From assembly GCA_003530935.1 (NCBI GenBank), contig DPEO01000158.1, forward strand, positions 1 through 15,144: a DNA stretch of 15,144 bases, given 5' to 3'. The translations under genes were made by a program, and so were the position numbers. The number at the start of each line of letters is the position of its first letter. Within the stretch, counting starts at the first letter, position 1. The notes under the pieces are model-generated. The model worked only from the letters and a program-made list of their open reading frames with translations, was not told where the DNA came from and searched no databases. The DNA comes from Desulfomicrobiaceae bacterium. Lineage in GTDB: Bacteria > Desulfobacterota > Desulfovibrionia > Desulfovibrionales > Desulfomicrobiaceae. Positions 8,429-14,856 of this stretch are shown here, piece after piece.

Positions 8429-9622
8429 ATGAGCCATGCGTCCTCCTGTCACGCCCCGCCGCACCGCACTGCGCCCCACAGCGGACCACGCATCCTCTTT
8501 TTTTCCGGCGGGACAGCCCTGCGGGAGATAAGCCGCGCCCTCACCGCGTGGACCCACAACTCCATCCACCTCATCACTCCCTTCGATTCCGGGGGCAGTT
8601 CCGCGGTGCTGCGTCGTGCCTTCGGCATGCCTGCGGTGGGTGACCTGCGCAACCGCCTCCTCGCTCTAGCGGACCCCGATCACCCCTGTGCAGCGGCCAC
8701 CGCCCAGCTTTTGGCCTTCCGCCTGCCGCACGACGCCCCAGCCCACGAACTGCATGCCACGCTCCGCGCCCTGGCCGAAGGAAGCCACCCCCGTATCCGC
8801 CAGGTCCCCGAGCCCGCACGCACCGTCCTCTGCCAGCACCTGCGTTCCTTTGCCGAGCGCATCGACGCCCGTTTCGATCTCAGACGGGCGAGCATCGGCA
8901 ACCTCGTCCTCGCCGCCGGATACCTCGACGCCGGCCGAGACATGGACCCCATCGTCACCCAATGCGCCGGGCTCCTCCGCGCTCAAGGACACGTACGGCT
9001 CACGGCCAACGCCAACGCCCATCTGCGCGCCCGTCTCCGGGATGGTCAGGTCGTCATCGGCCAACACCGGCTGACCGGCAAGGAGGCGCCGCCGCTGGAG
9101 GTCCCCATCGCGCATCTCGACCTCGTGGATGCAAGCGGCCGCCCCGCAACCATAGCCATCGACGACCAGGGAGCGCGCTGCATCCACAGCGCAGACCTCA
9201 TCTGCTACCCGGTGGGGAGCTTTTTTACCTCCGTCATCGCCAATCTCCTCCCCCAGGGTGTGGCCGAAGCCATCGCCGCAGCCCATTGCCCCAAGATCTT
9301 CATCCCTAATCCCCTGCCGGATCCAGAAACCAGCCGCATCACCTTGGCCGACCAATTACGCCTGCTCATCCGTTCCGCCTGCCCTCCGCACATCCCAGCG
9401 CAGCACGCCCTCAACGCCGTCCTCCTCGACCCCGCCGTCGCGTATCCCGGCCGCGCCGAGGCCGTCTCCTATGCCCGCTCGCTGCGCGTGGAGGTGCTGG
9501 GCATCCCCTTCACCGCCCCCGACGGCCGCGCCGATCCGCAGAAGTTGTGCCGCATCCTCGTGTCCCTCGCCCAGGAGGGACGCACGACGACGCGCTGTAT
9601 TGCCGCGAACGTCGCTCACTAG
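8429..9622 (+). CDS. CofD/YvcK-fold protein, GAK-system CofD-like type
   Basis: This 397-residue cytoplasmic protein is related to CofD (2-phospho-lactate transferase) and YvcK/GlmR. Family motifs in order are FFSGGTALREI (24–34, at the place of the YvcK GGGTGL loop), PFDSGGSSAVLRRAFG (51–66), GDLRN (71–75), ASIGNLVLAAGYL in the middle, and ADLICYPVGSFFTSVIANLL followed by KIFIPNPLPDPE toward the end. The GGTAL in place of GGTG and the extended C-terminal half recall the CofD-related protein of the GAK set (ATP-grasp, amphi-Trp and HprK-like kinase genes), known in Desulfovibrio relatives. This assignment is from memory of the family. No GAK partner is in the window. The start is supported by GGGAGGG (8418–8424) ahead of the ATG, only 10 bp after trkH, so co-transcription is likely. 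The substrate is unknown. F420 synthesis is unlikely without other F420 genes. Confidence 0.83.
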   Translation: MSHASSCHAPPHRTAPHSGPRILFFSGGTALREISRALTAWTHNSIHLITPFDSGGSSAVLRRAFGMPAVGDLRNRLLALADPDHPCAAATAQLLAFRLPHDAPAHELHATLRALAEGSHPRIRQVPEPARTVLCQHLRSFAERIDARFDLRRASIGNLVLAAGYLDAGRDMDPIVTQCAGLLRAQGHVRLTANANAHLRARLRDGQVVIGQHRLTGKEAPPLEVPIAHLDLVDASGRPATIAIDDQGARCIHSADLICYPVGSFFTSVIANLLPQGVAEAIAAAHCPKIFIPNPLPDPETSRITLADQLRLLIRSACPPHIPAQHALNAVLLDPAVAYPGRAEAVSYARSLRVEVLGIPFTAPDGRADPQKLCRILVSLAQEGRTTTRCIAANVAH

Positions 9623-9718
9623 CGCGCTCCAGGGGCCCAAACGACGACTCAGGAAGACAAAAAACCGCCGTCCCCAGCAGGAAGAAAGCCCAGGGGATGG
9701 CCTCTGGCAAGCGTCTGC

Positions 9719-9787
9719 CCCCAACACTTCGCTGGGGCGCTCTTGGGAAAAACGGGGAAACGAAACCGCCGCCTGAGGCATGCGCCT
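9719..9787 (-). terminator. Weak terminator candidate after the glycosyltransferase gene
   Basis: In the convergent gap (9623–9787), the minus strand right after the stop shows an imperfect hairpin, AGGC-GCAT-GCCT, followed by GC-rich sequence and T-rich runs (TTTCGTTT, then GTTTTT at about 9750). A second weak stem, CCCCA/TGGGG, lies at 9720–9738. Farther on, the minus strand has TTTTTT (9660–9665) after a poor TCCCC/GGGGA stem. None is a textbook terminator for either operon. This entry marks where transcription from both sides probably ends. Confidence 0.25.
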
Positions 9788-11212
9788 TCAGTCGGTCCTA
9801 TCAGAAACCGCCATGACCACCCATCCGGCCCACGACTCGGTGTGCAGATCCGCCGCCTGCAGGCGCTCCTGCACCAGGGCGGCCCGCTTGCGCGCCACCA
9901 CGGCCACACTGCCCGGAGCAAGTGGCCCCAGGGCGTTGGCCGAGACCCGCTGCACCGGAATGCCGGCAGCATTGGCGTAGGCCTGCAAACCGTAGAGTTT
10001 GTTTTCCTCCACGAGCAGCACCTTCTGGGGCGCAAAGGACTGCACCACGCTGAAAAGCTGGCGCATGTTGGGGGTGAGCGGCACATATGTCAGCACGAGA
10101 CGGCCGGCGAGGGTAACGATCAGCACGCCTGCCAGCATCCCGGCCACAGCCCTCCCGGACAGCGGCACGTGTGTCAGGGTGCCGGCCAGCATCACGGCCA
10201 AAGGGATGGAAAGGGGCAGGACATAGAGCGGCAAGCGGCTCTTGGCCACAAAGAAGATCACGAGGGGGACGAGCACCCACAAGACCCAAAAATCCCGGTC
10301 GGACCGCGCCCCCTGCCGCCACCATTGCCGCACAGGAACACGGGTGAGCGCCATCCACGGCAACGGTCCTGCGGCCAGAAGCGGCAGGTAGAGGACAAAA
10401 GGCTTCCACCACTGGGGATTCCGGTGGAAGGTGTCCGAGGTAAGACGCGCCACCACTTCCTGCCCCAGCCAATAGGAGACCAACTCCGGATGCCGCAGGG
10501 CCTCGAAAACGTACCAGCCGAGCCCCGCCACCGCAAAAAGGCCGAGCCCCGCCGCAGTGACCACAGGCCGATGACGGCGGCGCCACCAATGCCACGGGAG
10601 GATGGCCGCAAGCGGCACCAGGGCCGGCGGCCCCTTGGTGAGAAAGGCCAGGCCCCAGAAAAGCCCCATGCCGGCAAGCCAGATGCGCGGTCGAGGCTGC
10701 TGCAGGCTCGCCAGATAGCAGGCCACAGCCAAGGTCTCCCACAAGGTGAGCAAGAGGTCCGTGGAAAGAAAAGTCACGCCGAGCACCGGCAAGAGCGAGG
10801 TCAAAGTCGCCGCCACCGCCCACCACGCACACCGAGCGTCCCCCCATTGACGGGCAAGGAGCGCCACGGCCCCCACAAGGGCCAAAAACACCACGGCCTG
10901 GGCCAGGCGTGCGCCCTCCTCCACCTGGCCCACGGCGGCCATGCCCGCGGCCAGCACCCAATAGGTGAGCGGCGGTTTGGTCCAGTGCGGCCTGCCGTCC
11001 AAGGTGGGCTCCAGCCACTGGCCGCTTTGCAGCATCTCCTGGGCGCACAGGACGTAGCGGCCTTCAGTGGTCTCCAAGAGCCCGCGGGAGAGGTTCGCGC
11101 CCAAGGCCACGATCACCGCCACCGCGGCCAAGGCCAGCCAGGCGGCCACCGGGTGCTGCGCGAGCCACGGCTGCGCGGCGGCAGGGGTGTCGCTCCAAGG
11201 CTTCGGCGTCAC
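9788..11212 (-). CDS. ArnT/GT39-family membrane glycosyltransferase
   Basis: This is a polytopic inner-membrane protein with about 11 hydrophobic helices, resembling the ArnT/PMT (GT-C) superfamily, which transfers a sugar from an undecaprenyl-phosphate carrier to lipid A or another envelope acceptor. The first extracytoplasmic loop has ETTEGRYVLCAQEML (acidic residues E47 and E50, where the family has its catalytic Asp/Glu) and then LDGRPHWTKPPLTYWV with the conserved Lys. LSTDLLLTLWETL and FLTKGPPALVPL are also typical. At 474 residues it is shorter than ArnT (about 550), with a reduced C-terminal soluble part. The GTG at 11212 was chosen because it overlaps the dctM stop as GTGA and has GGTGG 8 bases upstream. 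In-frame GTGs at 11224 and 11254 would add 4 or 14 residues. It is the last gene of the tetR–TRAP operon. Donor and acceptor are unknown. Confidence 0.85.
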   Translation of the reverse strand: MTPKPWSDTPAAAQPWLAQHPVAAWLALAAVAVIVALGANLSRGLLETTEGRYVLCAQEMLQSGQWLEPTLDGRPHWTKPPLTYWVLAAGMAAVGQVEEGARLAQAVVFLALVGAVALLARQWGDARCAWWAVAATLTSLLPVLGVTFLSTDLLLTLWETLAVACYLASLQQPRPRIWLAGMGLFWGLAFLTKGPPALVPLAAILPWHWWRRRHRPVVTAAGLGLFAVAGLGWYVFEALRHPELVSYWLGQEVVARLTSDTFHRNPQWWKPFVLYLPLLAAGPLPWMALTRVPVRQWWRQGARSDRDFWVLWVLVPLVIFFVAKSRLPLYVLPLSIPLAVMLAGTLTHVPLSGRAVAGMLAGVLIVTLAGRLVLTYVPLTPNMRQLFSVVQSFAPQKVLLVEENKLYGLQAYANAAGIPVQRVSANALGPLAPGSVAVVARKRAALVQERLQAADLHTESWAGWVVMAVSDRTD

Positions 11213-12525
11213 GGGTGCAGCCACCGGGGAAGCACCAAGACGATTTCCGGCCACACGGTGATGAGCACGATCCCCGCCAGCACCGCCGCCAAAAACGGCA
11301 CGATACCGCGGAAGATGGCCTCCAGGGTGATGAGCTCGCGCATGCCGGTGATGGCTCCATAGACGACGTACACGTTGATGCCCACCGGCGGGGTGATGAC
11401 TCCCATCTCGGTCACCAGGACAATGAGCACCCCAAACCAGATGGGGTCATATCCCAAGCCCGTGATCACGGGGTAGAACACCGGGATGGTGAGCATGACC
11501 AGGGCAAGGGAATCCATGAAGCAGCCGCCCACGAAATACACCGCCACAATGACCGCAAGGATCAGCACCGGCGGCAGGGCAAGGCCGCCAATCCAGCCCG
11601 CCACATCGAAGGGGATGCGGGTGACCGCCAAAAACTTGCCGAACACCGTGGCGCCGGCCACCAAAAAGAGCACCATGGCGGAGGTGCGCAGAGTCTCGTG
11701 CACGGACTTCACGATCAAGGCCCAGGAGAGCTGCCCTTGGACGAGTCCCAGCACGAGCACCGCAAAGGCGCCTACGGCCGCAGCCTCGGTGGGCGTGAAC
11801 CAACCGCGGAAAAGCCCGGTCATGACCACGCCAAAGACCACCACGATGTCCACGAGCCCCCCGAGGGAGCGCAGCCGCTCGGCCCAGGAAGAGCGCTCTC
11901 CAGGCGGGCCCAGAGAGGGGTCGCGCCAGCACACCCAAGCGATGGCCACGAGGAAAAGCAGCGTGATGAGAAGGGCCGGCAAGATTCCGGCCACGAAGAG
12001 CGCGCCGATGGACTGCTGGGTGAGCACGCCGTAGACGATCAGAACCACGCTCGGCGGCATGATCATGCCGAGCCCGCCGCCCGCCGCCACCGCACCGGCG
12101 GACAGACGGTTGCGGTAGCCGAAGCGCTTCATCTCCGGGAAGGCCACCGTGGCCATGGTGGCCGCCGTGGCCGGACTCGATCCGCACACCGCGCCAAAAG
12201 CGGTGCAGGAGACCACCGTGGCCATGGCCAGTCCGCCGTGGACGTGTCCCAAAAAGCGGTACGCGCAGGCAAAAAGACGCCGGCTGATCCCGGCGTTGAA
12301 GGCAAGTTGCCCCATGAGCACGAAAAGCGGCACCGTGGAGAGATCGTACGAAGCAAAGGTCGTGTAGAGACTGCGGGCAAGCATACCGAGGCTTGCCGAG
12401 GGCGAGATGAGCACCGCAAAGCCTGCGGTCCCCACCAGGGTCATGGCAAAGGCCACGGGCATACGCGTGGCAAAGAGCACGAGCATCACCACGATGCCCA
12501 CACATCCCGTCCATGCCGGGGTCAT
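11209..12525 (-). CDS. dctM: TRAP transporter large permease subunit DctM
   Basis: This is the ion-coupled transport subunit of a tripartite ATP-independent periplasmic transporter. Its 438 residues and about 12 hydrophobic helices match the family. Recognisable parts are RMPVAFAMTLVG near the N-terminus, FGAVCGSSPATAATMATVAFPEM in the first half, GGGLGMIMPPSVVLIVYG with the conserved PPS turn, FTPTEAAAVGAFAVL in the middle, and the TEMGVITPPVGINVYVV repeat near the end. The internal pairing of these motifs reflects the inverted-repeat elevator fold. The ATG at 12525 overlaps the dctQ stop as ATGA and has AGGAGG about 7 bases upstream. An ATG at 12529 is out of frame. Its own stop overlaps the glycosyltransferase start. 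The substrate cannot be read from this subunit. Confidence 0.95.
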   Translation of the reverse strand: MTPAWTGCVGIVVMLVLFATRMPVAFAMTLVGTAGFAVLISPSASLGMLARSLYTTFASYDLSTVPLFVLMGQLAFNAGISRRLFACAYRFLGHVHGGLAMATVVSCTAFGAVCGSSPATAATMATVAFPEMKRFGYRNRLSAGAVAAGGGLGMIMPPSVVLIVYGVLTQQSIGALFVAGILPALLITLLFLVAIAWVCWRDPSLGPPGERSSWAERLRSLGGLVDIVVVFGVVMTGLFRGWFTPTEAAAVGAFAVLVLGLVQGQLSWALIVKSVHETLRTSAMVLFLVAGATVFGKFLAVTRIPFDVAGWIGGLALPPVLILAVIVAVYFVGGCFMDSLALVMLTIPVFYPVITGLGYDPIWFGVLIVLVTEMGVITPPVGINVYVVYGAITGMRELITLEAIFRGIVPFLAAVLAGIVLITVWPEIVLVLPRWLHP

Positions 12526-12995
12526 GCATCCCTCCTGCGCAGCCAGTGGATGAACTCGGCGACCATGAGGAGCGCGGTCACCGCAAGGCCTGCGGCAAGC
12601 AGCCCCACCACAGCGCCTTCCGGCCAGCCCAGGTTGAGCGAGACCTCACTGGATCGGCACTTGGCCACGGCATAGGCCCCCACCGCCCAAGCCATGGCCA
12701 GCCAGAGTCCCAACGAACCGAGATCACGGACAAATTTCAGGCGCCGCTGCCAGCGCGGCGACAGGCGCCGCACCACGAGCTCCACCCCGATATGCGCCCG
12801 GTGCTCCTGGCAATAGGGGAGACTCGCCGCCACCACGGCCACACACAGAAAGGCCACCATCTCTTCCGCACCAAAGAGCGGCACGCCGACAAGCCGCCCC
12901 ACCACGCTCACCACGGTGACAGCCATCATGAGGAGCACCGCGGCCGTGGCCACAGCGCGAGTCAGGCGGACCACCATCTCCTGCACTTTCTGCAT
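12522..12995 (-). CDS. dctQ: TRAP transporter small permease subunit DctQ
   Basis: This is the four-helix small membrane subunit that scaffolds DctM. It has 157 residues, the usual size, with hydrophobic helices at about 17–35, 44–60, 90–108 and 125–145. VVGRLVGVPLFGAEEMVAF followed by CQEHRAHIGVELVVRRL is the typical DctQ signature between helices 1 and 3. The tail is basic (WLRRRDA). The ATG at 12995 has GAGGGG directly adjacent, which is unusually close. Another GAGGGG lies farther up, and an internal ATG at 12977 also has AGGAG touching it, so the exact start is open. The gene follows dctP after a 97 bp gap with a strong hairpin and overlaps dctM by 4 bases. Confidence 0.92.
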   Translation of the reverse strand: MQKVQEMVVRLTRAVATAAVLLMMAVTVVSVVGRLVGVPLFGAEEMVAFLCVAVVAASLPYCQEHRAHIGVELVVRRLSPRWQRRLKFVRDLGSLGLWLAMAWAVGAYAVAKCRSSEVSLNLGWPEGAVVGLLAAGLAVTALLMVAEFIHWLRRRDA

Positions 12996-13017
12996 CCCCT
13001 CGAATTCCCCTCACGCA

Positions 13018-13047
13018 CATGCGGCAGAGGAAGTCCCCTGCCGCATG
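13018..13047 (-). promoter_or_regulatory. Strong hairpin in the dctP–dctQ gap
   Basis: A perfect 10 bp inverted repeat, CATGCGGCAG/CTGCCGCATG, encloses a 10-base spacer (13028–13037). The spacer can extend the stem by two G-C pairs and one G-U pair, leaving a 4-base loop. It starts 45 bases after the dctP stop and ends 22 bases before the dctQ ATG. No T-run follows in the direction of transcription, so it is not a standard terminator. As in other binding-protein operons, it may protect the dctP message from 3' decay or lower permease expression relative to the binding protein. Confidence 0.65.
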
Positions 13048-13092
13048 GTTTTGTCTGCTCTCGTCAGCGTTCAGGCCGCCGGCGCACACGTT

Positions 13093-14082
13093 TCAGCGCA
13101 GCCGCTCCTGCACGAAAGACACCAGCCCCGCGCCGTCGAGACCCGCCTTCTGACAGGCTTCGATGTATTGGGCAAGCACCGGCTCCATGGCCGCCCGCCA
13201 CCGCCCTTCTTCTTCCGCGCTCAGGGTGATGATCTTTTTGCCTTTTTCCAAAAAGAACTTCCGGCCTTCCCGGTCGCTTTCGTCCCAGGCCGCGCCATGC
13301 TTGGCGGCCCATTCCTGGCAGAGGGCGGTGATGGTGCGCTGGTGCTCGACAGGGATGCGGTCCCAGGCGGCCTTGTTCATGGCCACGAAGAAGACCGTGG
13401 TGTAGGCCGTGGCCCGGGTGTCGATCATGAAATCCACCACCTCGGCCATCTTCCAGCCCTTGTTGGTCTCCACGGGATACATGCTCCCGTCCACCACCCG
13501 CTTTTGCAGGGCCTGATAGGCGTCGTTCATGGGCATGGCCACCGGACTTGCGCCCAAGGCCGCCACCACGGCGGCACTGGAGCCCGTGGCACGGATCTTG
13601 AGGCCGGAGACGTCCTCCAAGCGGGTCACGGGCTTGGCCACGGTATGGAGAATCCCCGGGCCATGGGCGTGCAGGTACAGCACATGGACATCGTTCACTT
13701 CCTTGGGCGCAAAGCGGGCCAAGGCCTCATTGGCGACGCGGGTGGCCAAGGCCCCGGTGGGGTAGCCCAAGGGCAAATCCAGCCCCGAGAGCAACGGGAA
13801 ACGCCCCTTGGTATAGGCGAACGCGGACATGGCGATATCCGAAATCCCTTCCACCACGCCGTCATAGGCGTTTTGCGGCTTGGTCAGCGTGCCGCCGGGG
13901 TAGTAGTCGATGACTACGGCGCCGCCGGTGCGTCGCGCCACTTCCTGACACCACTCTTCCGCCAGCTTGGACTGCACATGGGTGGGGGGGAAAAAATTGC
14001 TGTAGGTCAACCGGATGGGCTCCGCCCATGCCGAAGCTGCGGCGCTTACCGCCAGCAGCAGAAAAACGATCCGCGCCATCAT
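13093..14082 (-). CDS. dctP: TRAP transporter periplasmic substrate-binding protein DctP
   Basis: This 329-residue exported binding protein captures a substrate, usually an organic acid, for DctQM. The signal peptide covers about residues 1–20, with likely cleavage at AWA|EP. The mature protein shows typical DctP features: HVQSKLAEEWCQEVARRTGG after the first strand, YYPGGTL, and GLKIRATGSSAAVVAALGASP with R164 at the position of the arginine that usually binds the substrate carboxylate. MPMNDAYQALQKRVVDG and a long C-terminal helical tail follow. A carboxylate is therefore expected, but its identity is not visible. ATG 14082 overlaps the tetR stop as ATGA. The next codon is also ATG (14079) and has the better spacing to GGAGGA, so translation may start there. 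It is the second gene of the operon. Confidence 0.94.
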   Translation of the reverse strand: MMARIVFLLLAVSAAASAWAEPIRLTYSNFFPPTHVQSKLAEEWCQEVARRTGGAVVIDYYPGGTLTKPQNAYDGVVEGISDIAMSAFAYTKGRFPLLSGLDLPLGYPTGALATRVANEALARFAPKEVNDVHVLYLHAHGPGILHTVAKPVTRLEDVSGLKIRATGSSAAVVAALGASPVAMPMNDAYQALQKRVVDGSMYPVETNKGWKMAEVVDFMIDTRATAYTTVFFVAMNKAAWDRIPVEHQRTITALCQEWAAKHGAAWDESDREGRKFFLEKGKKIITLSAEEEGRWRAAMEPVLAQYIEACQKAGLDGAGLVSFVQERLR

Positions 14083-14744
14083 GATTCCTCCGAAGAAATA
14101 GCTTCCGGCCCCATGACCGGACGGTTTGGGGAAGCCTCTGCCTCAGGGCAAAGGGTGCGGGACGCCGCACATTCCAAGGCCAACTTCCGGGCGACCCGAC
14201 AAAAATCCTCCCAATGGAGTACGCCGGTGCCCATGAGTTCATGAATCACAAAACCTTCGAACAACGCCGTGTTGAGGGCGCCCATGGCCTGACCATCGCA
14301 CCCCGGCGGCAGAAACGGACCCACGAGCGCGGCAAAGATTTCGTTGGAGAGGCGGTAGTGCGCCTCCGAGAGACGGGCGCGCAGCTCAGGCTTGCGCGCC
14401 GCATAGATGGTGAACTCCAAAAACACCAAAGACCAGCCGCGATCCTGGTGGATGCGGGCGAGAAAATCGAGGACGCCGTCCATCACCTCGGCAAGGCTGC
14501 GGGGCTCACGCACCCGCGCGTCGCGCATGGCGCGGTACTGCCGCATCTTGCTGGCGATGATCTCCAGCATGAGTTCGTCCTTGCTCGCCCAGTAGCGGTA
14601 GAAATTACCCTTGGCATAGCCTGCGGCCTCGGTGATCTCCTGCACCGTAGTGGCGAGATAGCCCTTCTCCACAAAGAGCCGCTCCGCAGCCTCCAAAAGC
14701 TCCTGCTGGGTCTGGGCGGATTTTTCCTGCTGCCGTCGTGCCAT
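14079..14744 (-). CDS. TetR/AcrR-family transcriptional regulator
   Basis: This is a 221-residue dimeric ligand-responsive regulator, probably a repressor of its own operon. The N-terminal DNA-binding domain reads QQELLEAAERLFVEKGYLAT (about 13–32), then the helix-turn-helix TVQEITEAAGYAKGNFYRYW (33–52, recognition helix about 43–51) and KDELMLEII. The C-terminal part (about 80–200) is an all-helical ligand and dimer domain with no identifiable specificity. It ends in a Pro/Glu/Ser-rich tail, and the coding sequence of the end of that tail contains the dctP Shine-Dalgarno. The stop overlaps the dctP ATG. Being the first gene of a TRAP operon suggests that it senses the transported compound. 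GAGG lies just upstream of the ATG, and a cluster of palindromic half-sites lies 8–40 bases upstream. Confidence 0.93.
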   Translation of the reverse strand: MARRQQEKSAQTQQELLEAAERLFVEKGYLATTVQEITEAAGYAKGNFYRYWASKDELMLEIIASKMRQYRAMRDARVREPRSLAEVMDGVLDFLARIHQDRGWSLVFLEFTIYAARKPELRARLSEAHYRLSNEIFAALVGPFLPPGCDGQAMGALNTALFEGFVIHELMGTGVLHWEDFCRVARKLALECAASRTLCPEAEASPNRPVMGPEAISSEES

Positions 14745-14751
14745 GACGCCT

Positions 14752-14784
14752 CGTCAAAAAATGACCATCGGTCAAAAGATGACC
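14752..14784 (-). promoter_or_regulatory. Probable TetR operator: tandem GTCA/TGAC palindromes
   Basis: Two near-identical 14-mers, GTCAAAAAATGACC (14753–14766) and GTCAAAAGATGACC (14771–14784), repeat with an 18 bp period and one mismatch. Each is itself an inverted repeat (GTCA-N5-TGAC). The centre forms a perfect 13 bp palindrome, TGACC-ATC-GGTCA (14762–14774). Four half-sites thus lie between the predicted transcription start and the tetR ATG, suited to two regulator dimers. Binding by this TetR is inferred from position and symmetry. Confidence 0.6.
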
Positions 14785-14787
14785 CGC

Positions 14788-14815
14788 GTTACCGTGCGGT
14801 CCCCAAAGCTGTCAA
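14788..14815 (-). promoter_or_regulatory. Candidate promoter of the tetR–TRAP operon
   Basis: Read leftward, a perfect -35 TTGACA (14810–14815) is followed 16 bp later by a weak -10, GGTAAC (14788–14793; 3 of 6 matches). Transcription would start near 14780, inside the operator-like cluster, so bound repressor would block it. The -35 begins only 4 bases past the T-run of the upstream gene's terminator. Confidence 0.45.
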
Positions 14816-14819
14816 ACAC

Positions 14820-14854
14820 AAAAATCACGCGCCTGGGGCACGCCGTGCGAGGCG
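14820..14854 (-). terminator. Intrinsic terminator of the patatin-like gene
   Basis: On the minus strand, just after the stop, CGCCT-c-GCAC-ggc-GTGC-ccc-AGGCG forms a two-part stem (5 + 4 bp with a small asymmetric internal loop; 14830–14854). It is followed a few bases later by TTTTT (14820–14824). The position, 2 bases after the stop codon, fits a Rho-independent terminator separating this gene from the tetR operon. Confidence 0.6.
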
Positions 14855-14856
14855 TA

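Noticed and set aside
9356..9781. Minus-strand open frame of 141 codons in the convergent junction as a possible small gene
   Set aside because: It mostly runs antisense to the CofD-like gene, has no recognisable motif, and shows no Shine-Dalgarno or coding character beyond GC-driven openness.
9743..11362. A 539-codon plus-strand open frame opposite the glycosyltransferase
   Set aside because: The translation is His/Gly/Arg/Pro-rich and low in hydrophobic order, and the opposite strand encodes a clear GT39 protein. Similar antisense frames at 3224–4861, 11215–12675 and 12916–14244 were rejected for the same reason.
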